From Saprospiraceae bacterium (GTDB lineage Bacteria; Bacteroidota; Bacteroidia; Chitinophagales; Saprospiraceae): a DNA stretch of 64,000 nucleotides. Both the position numbers and the translations under genes were made by a program. The DNA is taken from NCBI GenBank assembly GCA_016714085.1, contig JADJNW010000001.1, positions 1,054,001 to 1,118,000 of the forward strand. Direction: 5' to 3'. Shown piece by piece: positions 17,363 through 26,029 of this stretch. The notes beneath the pieces were generated by a model. That model had not been told where the DNA came from. It ran no database searches and was given only the letters and a program-made list of their open reading frames with translations. The first letter of the stretch is position 1, and every line of letters starts with the position of its first letter.

Positions 17363-19707
17363 CTACTCACTCCTTAAAGAGTCGACAGGATTTGTTACCG
17401 CCGCCCGAATAGCTTGGAAGCTCACTGTTATTAATGCAATCGCAATAGCCGCAAATCCAGCAATGACAAACGTCCACCATTGAATATCAATGCGATAGGT
17501 AAATGCTTCGAGCCAGCGATTCATCGCCCACCAGCCAATCGGTGTAGCAATGAGAATGGCCACCAATACCAGTTTTACAAAATCCTGGGAGAGCAGGGTT
17601 ATAATATCAGTGACACTGGCGCCGAGTATTTTGCGCACGCCAATTTCTCTCGTGCGGCGTTCGGTAGCATAAGTCGCCAAGCCAAATAAACCAAGACAAG
17701 AGATAATGATGGCGATTACAGCAAACCAATTTGCTAACTGCCCAGTCAGCGTTTCATTGCGATATTGCTTTTCAAATTCTTCATCGGCGAAAGAATAAAA
17801 GAACGGATAGCCCGGATTCATTGATTTTATTACCTTTTCTGTATGTGCGAGCGCAGCTTCGGTTTGACCGGGCGCCGGCTTGACCCAAGCCATCCAGGTA
17901 TTTTCAGGATAATAACAGATTATTAAAGGTGTAATGGATTCATGTAATGATTTTAAATGAAAGTCTTCTACCACGCCTACAATTTGACCTTTGCCCATCC
18001 AAAATTCGATTTCCTGTCCAATGGGATTTTCCATACCCATTAATTTCACTGCGGATTCATTTACAATGTAGCTTGCCGAATCAACTTGAAAATTCCTGAA
18101 ATCCCGGCCTTCCTTGAGTTTAATGCCCATCGTTTCGATAAAATCATTCCCTACCATGATGGGAGATACCGCCGTCATTTGATTCGGGTCTTTGCCCTGC
18201 CAACTCAAATCACCTGAACTGGCTTGAATATTCATCGGATTGAACATCGTAGAAGTAACCGAACCAATAGCGGGAGATTTCATTAATTCTTGCCGGAAAG
18301 GCTCTAATTGCGTCTCTAAATTTCCTTCCAGAAGCGTGTAAAATAAATCCTGGCGATTAATGCCGAGATTTTTACTGCGCACATAATGAATTTGTTGCTG
18401 AATGACCGTCACACCAATTATTAGAAAAATAGATAATACAAATTGAAAAACGACCAATCCTTTTCGTAAGAGCGACGAGCCATCTGCCATTTTAAACACA
18501 TCGCCTTTGAGCACCTTAATAGGGCGGAATCCTGACAAAAATAGAGCGGATAACTGCCTGCCAATAAGCCGGTTATCAAAGTAAGACCTAGTGCCCCTGT
18601 CCAGAAAACAGGATTATTATAATCTATACTCAATTGTTTTTCAAATAGATGATTAAAACCTGGCAACACCAGGTTCGCAGTCGCAATCGCCAGCAATAAT
18701 GCAAACAAGGAAATTAACATTGCTTCGCCCAAAAACTGACCTATGAGCGAACTGCGCTTTGCGCCTACCACTTTGCGAATACCAATCTCCCGAGCGCGTT
18801 GCGCTGCTCGCGCCGTTGCCAAATTCATAAAATTGATACAAGCCAGGAGCAAGACAAATAGCGCTATTGCTGAAAACAAACGCACATACTCAATGCGTCC
18901 GCCTGCCACTTTGCCATTTTCAAACTTGGAATACAAATAGGCTTCCGAGAAAGACTGCAAAAAAATCTCAGCACGATGATCTTTTATATTACCAATAGTT
19001 TTAATTTTTTGCTGTACAGCAGCAAGATTAGTATTGGGGCGTAGCAGTACAAAAGTGGCAAAACTAAAATTGCCCCAGGTTTTCGACCAGTCATTTTCTT
19101 TTTCAAAAGCTTCAAACGAGCGCAGCCATTGGAATTGAATGCGGGAATTATTAGGTATATCCTTAACCACTCCACTTATTTGTAAAGATTCATTCTTATT
19201 TACTTCAATAATTTTACCTATTACATCAGTGGTACCGAAATACTTGCGCGCCATTGTTTCTGAAATCACAATTGCATCCGGCGAATTCAAAACAGCATTT
19301 TTATTACCTGCTAATAATGGAAAAGTAAATAATTGTAAAAAATCCGGCGAGACGTAAAGCCCAGCTTCTTTTGCTGCTGTTTCTTCCACTGTGAAAAGAG
19401 ATTCTCGGTCGCTATATTTTGCAACTGCTTCAATTTCAGGTATTTCTGCCTCCAAAGTTTGCTCCACTGGCCCGGGAATGCCCGTGCCTGTACTAGGTTC
19501 GTTTCCTGACCAAAACAAATTCGCTTTCACCTGATACAATCGATCAATATTGCTATGAAATTGGTTCATATTTAATTCGTCCTGCACCCACAATCCTATC
19601 AAGAGCGCAAAAACCAAGCCCAGCGTGAGCCCTATAATATTAATCGCTGTAAATCCTTTATAACGTATCAAATTTCGCCAGGCGATTTTGAAATAATTTT
19701 GTAACAT
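17363..19707 (-). CDS. Orphan MacB/FtsX-type ABC permease, copy 6, with one frameshift
   Basis: The N-terminal frame (18421-19707) and C-terminal frame (17363-18538) join at G-S-Y-P-(A-L-F-L)-S-G-F-R-P-I-K, a block present in the paralogues. The minus-strand CCGCTC near 18550 lacks one base relative to the expected CCGGCTC. Joined, the protein is about 782 residues. The coupling motifs R-A-R-E-I-G-I-R-K-V-V-G-A and R-T-R-E-I-G-V-R-K-I-L-G-A are both intact. Sequence on both sides is well conserved, so a single indel or a sequencing error is more likely than an old pseudogene. If the frameshift is real, the product would lack the second periplasmic core and FtsX block. The gene follows the small exported protein by 54 bp. 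Confidence 0.82.
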
Positions 19708-19761
19708 GATAAATAACTTTTCAAATTAATGATAATAGGCTTTTCAAATTATTAACTCTAT

Positions 19762-20589
19762 TTACTTTTCAACGGTCAAATAAAATGCCAATGGCTCTTG
19801 CAACGCGATCTCCCAAGCGCTTTGGCTCGAAGCGCGAATAAAAGTGGGCGTACCATTATTATTCGCAGCGTATGCAAAAAATAAGCCTTGTTTATTTCCT
19901 TCTGTTTTAATGGGTTCTATTGCCACAATGACATCCTGATCTATCACAATTTGGTAGGGTTTCAAATCAATCGTGACCCACTTTTTATCTTTACCTTCAA
20001 TGCTGAAAAAGATATTTTCCCGTAGGATAGATTGGTCGGGCATATTATTTTTCGTTGTGTAAATATTTAAGCGAAACATTACTTTTTTGTAAAGATTGAA
20101 ACGGGGATTAAAGCTAAAACTACGAACCAATTTATTGCGAATACCTTTGATGGGAACGCCCAATTCCGTACCCTTCCACTCATGTCCGCTCCAGCCAAAA
20201 GTTGTTTTGGTCGCTTTGTCAAAACCAAAATTTTCGGTTATTATATTTTTATTAGCAATAATGGATACTTCTTTCAAAGCGTAGGTTTCGGGAGTTAATT
20301 CGACCTTTGAAAGTGCTGAGTTTGTTGCGTTTTCTACTGAAAAATCAAGCGTTTTATATCCGATGATGGAAAATCTTAATATATCATTTTTATCTGCCGG
20401 CTGTAAATTAATTTGAAAATTTCCTTCCTCATTAGAAACCGTCCCCATATCCTTGTTCACAATGCCGATATGCACGTAGGGCAAGGGTTTGCCCGTTTTT
20501 TGATCTACCACTTTCCCCGAAATCGTTTGCCCTGAAGCGATTTCTATGATTAAGCCATATAATAAAAATATAAAGAAATACTTCACCAT
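19762..20589 (-). CDS. Exported carboxypeptidase-regulatory-like (CarboxypepD_reg-like) domain protein
   Basis: 275 residues with an N-terminal signal peptide (Y-F-F-I-F-L-L-Y-G-L-I-I-E-I-A-S-G-Q). A CarboxypepD_reg-like beta-sandwich follows at about residues 22-110: I-S-G-K-V-V-D-Q-K-T-G-K-P-L-P-Y-V-H-I, then G-T-V-S-N-E-E-G-N-F, and I-G-Y-K-T-L. The remaining 160 residues are beta-rich with no family I can name. There is no TonB-receptor plug or barrel, so this is a stand-alone periplasmic or surface protein. It starts 10 bp after permease copy 7 and ends 54 bp before copy 6. It is therefore embedded in the permease operon and may act with the permeases in the envelope; this link rests on position only. 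Confidence 0.8.
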   Translation of the reverse strand: MVKYFFIFLLYGLIIEIASGQTISGKVVDQKTGKPLPYVHIGIVNKDMGTVSNEEGNFQINLQPADKNDILRFSIIGYKTLDFSVENATNSALSKVELTPETYALKEVSIIANKNIITENFGFDKATKTTFGWSGHEWKGTELGVPIKGIRNKLVRSFSFNPRFNLYKKVMFRLNIYTTKNNMPDQSILRENIFFSIEGKDKKWVTIDLKPYQIVIDQDVIVAIEPIKTEGNKQGLFFAYAANNNGTPTFIRASSQSAWEIALQEPLAFYLTVEK

Positions 20590-20598
20590 ATCAAAATA

Positions 20599-23046
20599 TT
20601 ATTCACTCCTTAAACTTTCCACCGGATTTATTAATGCGGCTTTAATCGCCTGAAAACTCACGGTGAGCAATGCTACCATCAGTGCCAATGCTCCCGCTGC
20701 TACAAAAATCCACCACTGAATATCCACGCGATACGCAAAGTTTTGCAACCATTGATTCATTGCATAATATGCTAAAGGCCAAGCAAGTATATTAGCAATA
20801 ATAACCCACTTTGTAAAATCTTTGGACAGCAAAGTAACCAAATCGGGGACAGAAGCGCCCAGCACTTTGCGGATGCCAATTTCTTTGGTGCGCTGCTCCA
20901 CCGCAAATGCCACTAAGCCAAGCAATCCGATACAAGCGATAAAAATGGTCAAGGCCGAAAATATCAGGAATATTCTGCCCAGGCGTTGCTCCGCCAAGTA
21001 TTGCTGCTCAAAGCTTTCGTCCTGGAATTCATATTCAAAAGGGTGATCGGGTGCAAATTTTTTCCATTGGGATTCTAATAATTGAATGCTTTGTTGGACG
21101 TCATTTGATTTAATGCGTGTAATGATATAGGAATTACTGATATCATAACTTTTAGAATCATGATGAAATAAAGCGAAAGATGTAATAGAAGTGTAAAGTG
21201 CATTAAAATTAAAGTCTTTTATTACACCAATTACTTCAAAATCGCCGGAGCCGGGATAATGAATCTTTTTTCCGATGGGATTGTCCCAACCGAACAGCGC
21301 AACCGCCGATTCATTCAGGATTACATTTTTAGCTTCTGAAAATTCTTTTGAAAAAGCGCGACCCGACACTAATTCTATGCCCATTGTACTTAGAAAATCC
21401 TCGTCGGTCGTATAGGAAGTCAACTCAAACAGCTCGTCTTCCTTGCCTTCTGCTTTGTAATAATCCATAAAGCCGCTGTATGGCGGCACGCCTGTAGAAA
21501 CAGAGGCATCGACAATATGAGCATCACCTTTAAGTTCTTCTTTAAATGTTTCTGCCTGATTTCCAAGCGGATGATTTTCATTTGAAATAATCACCACCCC
21601 TTCTTTATCAAATCCGATATCGGCTTTCCGTAGATAATCCATTTGTTGTTGCACCAAAAGCGTACTGGCGATCAAACCAATGGTAATCGTGAATTGAAAC
21701 ACGACCAAGGCATTGCGCAAACGCTGACTTTTTCCACCTGTATGAATACTGCCTTTTAATACTTGAACGGGTCGAAAAGAAGATAAATAAAAGCTCGGAT
21801 AGCTGCCAGCGACAAAGCCAACTAACAAGGTCAAGGACACTAAGCCTGCCGATAACCACCAGTGTTCAAATGGATTTAATTCGAGCGTTTTTCCTGACAA
21901 TTGATTAAAAGCAGGCAAGGATAACTTATTGATAATCACCGCAATCGGCAAAGCCAGGAAGCTATAAAGTATGGATTCCACCAAAAACTGCCGAACCAGG
22001 GATTTTCTTTCAGAACCAAGTGTTTTGCGTACACCAACTTCTCGTGCCCGATTGGCCGAGCGTGCCGTCGCCAGATTCATAAAATTAATACAGGCCAAAA
22101 ACAGCACAAATCCTGCGATCACTGAAAAAACAGATACGTACATTCTATTCCCGACGGGGCCTAAGCGATTGCCAGTATCCCCGGAGTCAAGATAAATAGT
22201 TGAAAGTGGCTGAAATAACAAATTCCAGTGCCCGCCTTTTTCAATCAATTCATCAAATGAAAAGCCAATGCGCGTGAAAGCCGCTGGAACATATTTTTTG
22301 ACAATAGCAGGTATTTTTGCTTGTACTGTTGCCACCGATGCGCCTTCTTTGAGCTTGGCATAGGTAACCACTTGCATCCAGACCCAACTCCAATCGAAGC
22401 CTTTTACAATCGGATGCGAAGGCATGGAAGTGAGGATATCGAATTGAAAATGAGAATTATGTGGCGGATTTTCTAAAATACCCGTTACCTGAAAAGTGCT
22501 GCTGTATTTGCCCCAGAACCCTTCGTTGTCCTTGTCAATAGTAATAAACTTGCCCAGAGGAGATGCATCACCAAAATATTTTTTTGCGGTCGCTTCTGTT
22601 ATAAGGACGCTGTTAGGCTGTGTCAATGCGGTTTTTGGGTCTCCAGTTTTTAATTCAAAATCAAAAAAATCGAAGAAAGTAGAATCCACCGCAAAAATTT
22701 GATCCTCTCGAAAGAAACGATCCTCATGCCGAACCACCATTTGCGAAATCGGATAAATCCTGGTAACTTCCTCTATTTCAGGAATTTCGCGTTGAAGCGC
22801 AGCAGCGAGTGGTGGCGGTGTTCCCGGGCCTACGCCTTCACTACCATTCCAACTGAAATCCCAATTCATCCGATAAATTCGATCCCTATCGCTATGGAAA
22901 CTGTCATAACTCATTTCATCTTGCACCCATAGCAAAATCAAAATCGCACAAGCCAAGCCAACCGCCAGCCCGGAGATATTGATAACAGAATACAGCTTTT
23001 GCTTTGTAAGATTGCGAATGGCGATCTTAAAATAGTTTTGAAACAT
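20599..23046 (-). CDS. Orphan MacB/FtsX-type ABC permease, copy 7 (first gene of the long operon)
   Basis: 815 residues starting M-F-Q-N-Y-F-K-I-A-I-R-N-L-T-K-Q-K. The coupling motifs are R-A-R-E-V-G-V-R-K-T-L-G-S and R-T-K-E-I-G-I-R-K-V-L-G-A; the end is N-P-V-E-S-L-R-S-E. This is the upstream-most member of the minus-strand run 7, exported protein, 6, 5, 4, 3, 2. About 55-68 bp upstream of its ATG lies the sequence TGGCATGGTGTTTT (minus strand), shared exactly with the upstream region of copy 8. Any promoter for the 15.5-kb run should therefore lie near 23.1 kb. Confidence 0.9.
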   Translation of the reverse strand: MFQNYFKIAIRNLTKQKLYSVINISGLAVGLACAILILLWVQDEMSYDSFHSDRDRIYRMNWDFSWNGSEGVGPGTPPPLAAALQREIPEIEEVTRIYPISQMVVRHEDRFFREDQIFAVDSTFFDFFDFELKTGDPKTALTQPNSVLITEATAKKYFGDASPLGKFITIDKDNEGFWGKYSSTFQVTGILENPPHNSHFQFDILTSMPSHPIVKGFDWSWVWMQVVTYAKLKEGASVATVQAKIPAIVKKYVPAAFTRIGFSFDELIEKGGHWNLLFQPLSTIYLDSGDTGNRLGPVGNRMYVSVFSVIAGFVLFLACINFMNLATARSANRAREVGVRKTLGSERKSLVRQFLVESILYSFLALPIAVIINKLSLPAFNQLSGKTLELNPFEHWWLSAGLVSLTLLVGFVAGSYPSFYLSSFRPVQVLKGSIHTGGKSQRLRNALVVFQFTITIGLIASTLLVQQQMDYLRKADIGFDKEGVVIISNENHPLGNQAETFKEELKGDAHIVDASVSTGVPPYSGFMDYYKAEGKEDELFELTSYTTDEDFLSTMGIELVSGRAFSKEFSEAKNVILNESAVALFGWDNPIGKKIHYPGSGDFEVIGVIKDFNFNALYTSITSFALFHHDSKSYDISNSYIITRIKSNDVQQSIQLLESQWKKFAPDHPFEYEFQDESFEQQYLAEQRLGRIFLIFSALTIFIACIGLLGLVAFAVEQRTKEIGIRKVLGASVPDLVTLLSKDFTKWVIIANILAWPLAYYAMNQWLQNFAYRVDIQWWIFVAAGALALMVALLTVSFQAIKAALINPVESLRSE

Positions 23047-23100
23047 GATATTCGGTTTTAAAAAATGGTGACGGGTGATTTCTATCTAAAAAGTATGCCT

Positions 23101-23114
23101 AAAACACCATGCCA
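23101..23114 (-). promoter_or_regulatory. Shared 14-bp motif upstream of permease copy 7
   Basis: AAAACACCATGCCA on the plus strand, read TGGCATGGTGTTTT toward the permease, about 55 bp before the ATG. The identical 14-mer lies at 28481-28494, about 44 bp before copy 8. TGGCATG matches the -24 half of a sigma-54 promoter, but the -12 position reads TTTA rather than TTGC. The promoter type is therefore uncertain. Confidence 0.4.
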
Positions 23115-23251
23115 GAATGCTAAGTCATTAAAAATTAAACATTTACAATTCAAAATTCGAAAAGAGTGTTCGGTTTCGATACAGTGTTTGTGCGGATTCA
23201 GGACAGGATATCCAGAATAGGTGTCTTACAACTTCGGAGTCGCAGGACACC

Positions 23252-23287
23252 TTTCAATACTTTCAATTTTATATAATTTGATACTAT
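23252..23287 (+). promoter_or_regulatory. Possible regulator site upstream of the PmoA-like/esterase operon
   Basis: TTTCAATAC (23252-23260) and AATTTGATACTAT (23275-23287) recur in the same order and orientation upstream of the DJ-1 gene at 29485-29509. Both copies sit 60-120 bp before plus-strand operons that flank an AraC-family gene. A binding site for that regulator is the simplest guess. Confidence 0.4.
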
Positions 23288-23372
23288 ATTTAATCAATTC
23301 CATCGTAAGTTGGTATATTGTAAAATCTTAGATCAATTTTTTGCAATTTTTGAATTCCAATCCATCAGCACC

Positions 23373-24332
23373 ATGACCAAAACCCTATTATTTGCAATAC
23401 TTTCAGCATTTTTTGTATTTCCGGCAATCTGCCAAAAAAAGAATACTGTAACAACTGAGAAAAAAGACGGCGCGTTAATTACTGCCATTGCCGGAAAACC
23501 TGTACTCGCTTATCAATACGAAACCGTCTATCCGCCAGCGGGTGTAGATGCTGCCTACAAAAAAAGCGGCTTCATTCATCCGCTTTCGACTTTGAATGGA
23601 CACATTTTAACGCAGATTCAGCCCAAGGATCATTATCATCATTACGGCATCTGGAATCCCTGGACGCACGTCTTATTTGAAGGCGATACGCTCGATTTTT
23701 GGAATTTATACAAAAAAGAAGCAACCGTGCGGTTCGCGGAGTTTAAATATATCAATAATAATGCTTCAACTGCTGAGTTTCAAGTCTTACACGAACATAT
23801 TGTTTTAAAAAATGCCACAGAAAAAGTAGCACTGAATGAACTTCAGACTATAAAGGTCTCTTCGGCTACTAAAAATTATTATATTATTGATTTTACAATC
23901 GATTACAATTGTGCTACTGACAGTCCTTTTAAAATCCTGGAATATCGATATGCTGGATTTGGCTGGCGTGCTACCGAAGAATGGCATAAGGATAACAGCG
24001 AAATATTGACTTCAGAAGGAAAAACAAGGCTTGATGCGGATGGCTCGACCGCGCGATGGTGCATCGTGCAAGGCGCTTTGGGCAAGGATTATGGCGGCGT
24101 TGTTATGCTATCACATCCTAAGAATTTCAATCATCCTGAGCCACTGCGCGTATGGCCCGAGGAGCAAAATGGTCGAGGCGATGTATTTGTAAATATTGCT
24201 CCCACCAAAACAAAAGATTGGCTCTTAGAGCCTGGTAATACTTACACTTTAAAATACCGATTAATCGTTTTTAATAATAAAATCTCCGCAAAACAAGCGG
24301 AGCGCCTGTGGAAAGGTTATAAAAATAAATAA
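23373..24332 (+). CDS. PmoA-like (DUF6807-type) exported protein
   Basis: 319 residues from the ATG at 23373 (M-T-K-T-L-L-F-A-I-L-S), which opens a clear signal peptide ending near F-P-A-I-C-Q-K-K. An upstream ATG at 23310 would put a non-signal extension in front. The body has G-F-I-H-P-L-S-T-L-N-G, D-H-Y-H-H-Y-G-I-W-N-P-W and G-F-G-W-R-A-T. These blocks are typical of the family named after methane oxygenase PmoA (PF14100/DUF6807), which is not a methane oxygenase. Members are often near carbohydrate-catabolism genes in Bacteroidota. The esterase-cupin gene follows after 31 bp, so the two form an operon. The histidine cluster H-Y-H-H may bind metal or substrate; that is an inference. Confidence 0.75.
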   Translation: MTKTLLFAILSAFFVFPAICQKKNTVTTEKKDGALITAIAGKPVLAYQYETVYPPAGVDAAYKKSGFIHPLSTLNGHILTQIQPKDHYHHYGIWNPWTHVLFEGDTLDFWNLYKKEATVRFAEFKYINNNASTAEFQVLHEHIVLKNATEKVALNELQTIKVSSATKNYYIIDFTIDYNCATDSPFKILEYRYAGFGWRATEEWHKDNSEILTSEGKTRLDADGSTARWCIVQGALGKDYGGVVMLSHPKNFNHPEPLRVWPEEQNGRGDVFVNIAPTKTKDWLLEPGNTYTLKYRLIVFNNKISAKQAERLWKGYKNK

Positions 24333-24363
24333 ATTTCAAACCTTATTAATAATTTTATTTAGT

Positions 24364-25914
24364 ATGAAAAATATTTCCTTAATTACATTCACTCTGTTTT
24401 ACATAACAATGGGATTTTCACAAGAAAATTATAAACTCGGTCCCAATTCTTATGAATATAATAATATTCCAAAAGGGACCGTGACAAAATATACCTGGAA
24501 AAGTAATATTTACGCGAATACGATCAGGGATTATTATGTATATATTCCTGCGCAATATAACGATTCACAAGCAGCAGCGCTCATGATTTTTCAAGATGGT
24601 CATGCTTATGTAAATAAAGACGGCGATTTCCGCGTTCCTACCGTTTTTGATAATCTTATCAGCCAAGGTAAAATGCCTATAACCATTGGATTATTTATTA
24701 ATCCCGGCCATAATATGTCCGCACCACCGGCGGAGAATCCATTTCGCGTGAGTAACAGAAGCATAGAATACGATGATGTTTCCGACACGTACGCCCGATT
24801 CTTGATAGAAGAAATGATTCCTGAACTAAAAAAGCAATATAATATTTCGGATGACCCTGAAATGCGTGCGATATGCGGTTTGTCTTCAGGCGGTATTTGC
24901 GCTTTCTCGGCGGCATGGTTTCATCCTGAGCAGTTCCATAAAGTGTTGAGTCATATAGGAAGTTTTACAGATATTAAAGGTGGACATAATTATCCGCCCA
25001 TGATTCGTAAAAATGATAAAAAAGATATAAAGATATTTTTACAAGATGGCTCTAATGATTTGAATAATCAGTTTGGCAATTGGTGGTTGGCTAATTTGCA
25101 AATGGAAGCGGCATTAAAATATAAAGATTATAATTACAAATTTGTGCCCGGCACCGGCGAGCATAATGGCAAACACGGCGGCGCTATTCTGCCTGAATCC
25201 CTGACCTGGCTTTGGGGCGATGTGGTTGCAAAACGAATAGAATCAGGCGTTTATGCCTATCCTGAGTATAAAGGTGATATCACTATAATGTCCGGCGAAA
25301 CGCCGCATTTTTCAAATATGGAATTTAAAGTAGTGAATATCAATAATGCTTCTGAAAAGATTCATTTACAAAATATTAAACAGGAGCAAATTTTAATTAT
25401 ACAAGAAGGCGAGGTGGAAGTTTCTATTAATAATCAAACAAAAACCTTGGGGACGAATAGCGTTGCTTTTTTGATGCCGGGCGACAAAGGTTTTATCAAA
25501 TGTTTATCACCTAATGCTACTTATTATACCATGATTTACACTGCCAAAAAGCCTATGAATATGGAGCGCGGCAAAAAAGACGGCGGTTCTTTTATACTTG
25601 ATTTTAATAATATAGAGTTTAAGCCCCATGATAAAGGCGGCATTAGAAATTATTTCCATCGATCCACCGCCATGTGCGAATATTATGAAATGCACGTAAC
25701 GAGTTTAAATCCTGGCATTAAAAGTCACGAGCCACATACCCATTATGCAACTGAAATTATAATCATGATTGACGGCAAGACAGAAATGGAAATTGGGAAT
25801 GCGGTTTATCAGGCGAAGAAAGGAGATGTTTATTTTCTACCCTCGAACGTACCTCATGCCATTAAAAATATTGGTAATCAGCAATGTATGTATTTCGCTT
25901 TTCAATGGAATTAA
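24364..25914 (+). CDS. Exported esterase (Fes/EsteraseD-like) fused to a C-terminal double cupin
   Basis: 516 residues. A signal peptide (1-19, ending G-F-S-Q) is followed by an alpha/beta-hydrolase of the enterochelin-esterase-like group (about 30-290). The nucleophile elbow is G-L-S-S-G-G (Ser174), with acidic residues in L-Q-D-G-S-N-D and a histidine in G-E-H-N-G-K-H-G-G. Two cupin folds follow, at about 300-395 and 425-516. The second has H-E-P-H-T-H-Y-A-T-E and a late histidine in N-V-P-H-A, enough for a metal site. The first lacks the histidines and may be structural. The product is likely periplasmic or secreted, hydrolysing an ester of a carbohydrate or related compound. The cupin pair is unusual for an esterase and may bind or further process the product. 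Confidence 0.75.
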   Translation: MKNISLITFTLFYITMGFSQENYKLGPNSYEYNNIPKGTVTKYTWKSNIYANTIRDYYVYIPAQYNDSQAAALMIFQDGHAYVNKDGDFRVPTVFDNLISQGKMPITIGLFINPGHNMSAPPAENPFRVSNRSIEYDDVSDTYARFLIEEMIPELKKQYNISDDPEMRAICGLSSGGICAFSAAWFHPEQFHKVLSHIGSFTDIKGGHNYPPMIRKNDKKDIKIFLQDGSNDLNNQFGNWWLANLQMEAALKYKDYNYKFVPGTGEHNGKHGGAILPESLTWLWGDVVAKRIESGVYAYPEYKGDITIMSGETPHFSNMEFKVVNINNASEKIHLQNIKQEQILIIQEGEVEVSINNQTKTLGTNSVAFLMPGDKGFIKCLSPNATYYTMIYTAKKPMNMERGKKDGGSFILDFNNIEFKPHDKGGIRNYFHRSTAMCEYYEMHVTSLNPGIKSHEPHTHYATEIIIMIDGKTEMEIGNAVYQAKKGDVYFLPSNVPHAIKNIGNQQCMYFAFQWN

Positions 25915-25927
25915 ATATTTTGCTATA

Positions 25928-25960
25928 AAACCTATAAGGTTTTGGAAACCTTATAGGTTT
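25928..25960. repeat. Perfect 15-bp palindromic repeat (REP-like or bidirectional terminator)
   Basis: AAACCTATAAGGTTT (25928-25942) and AAACCTTATAGGTTT (25946-25960) are exact reverse complements with a 3-nt loop. The hairpin lies between the convergent esterase-cupin and permease copy 8 genes. I recall similar CCTATAAGGTTT palindromes scattered in Bacteroidota genomes, so it may be a dispersed element that also ends both transcripts. Confidence 0.75.
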
Positions 25961-26029
25961 GACTAAGAGATATTACATATATCATAATTTATTAATGATG
26001 TGCCAATATTATTTACATCATAATTTTAA

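Larger units (their letters stand above)
23047..23372. other. Divergent intergenic region between permease copy 7 and the PmoA-like gene
   Basis: No gene is supportable. The region must hold promoters for both directions. It contains the 14-bp motif shared with copy 8 (23101-23114) and the TTTCAATAC / AATTTGATACTAT pair shared with the DJ-1 operon (23252-23287). A TATATTG box near 23312 partly resembles the Bacteroidota -7 element. Confidence 0.5.

Noticed and set aside
23101..23114. Canonical sigma-54 promoter
   Set aside because: Only the -24 half fits; the -12 half reads TTTA or TTTT instead of TTGC in both copies. Kept only as a shared motif.
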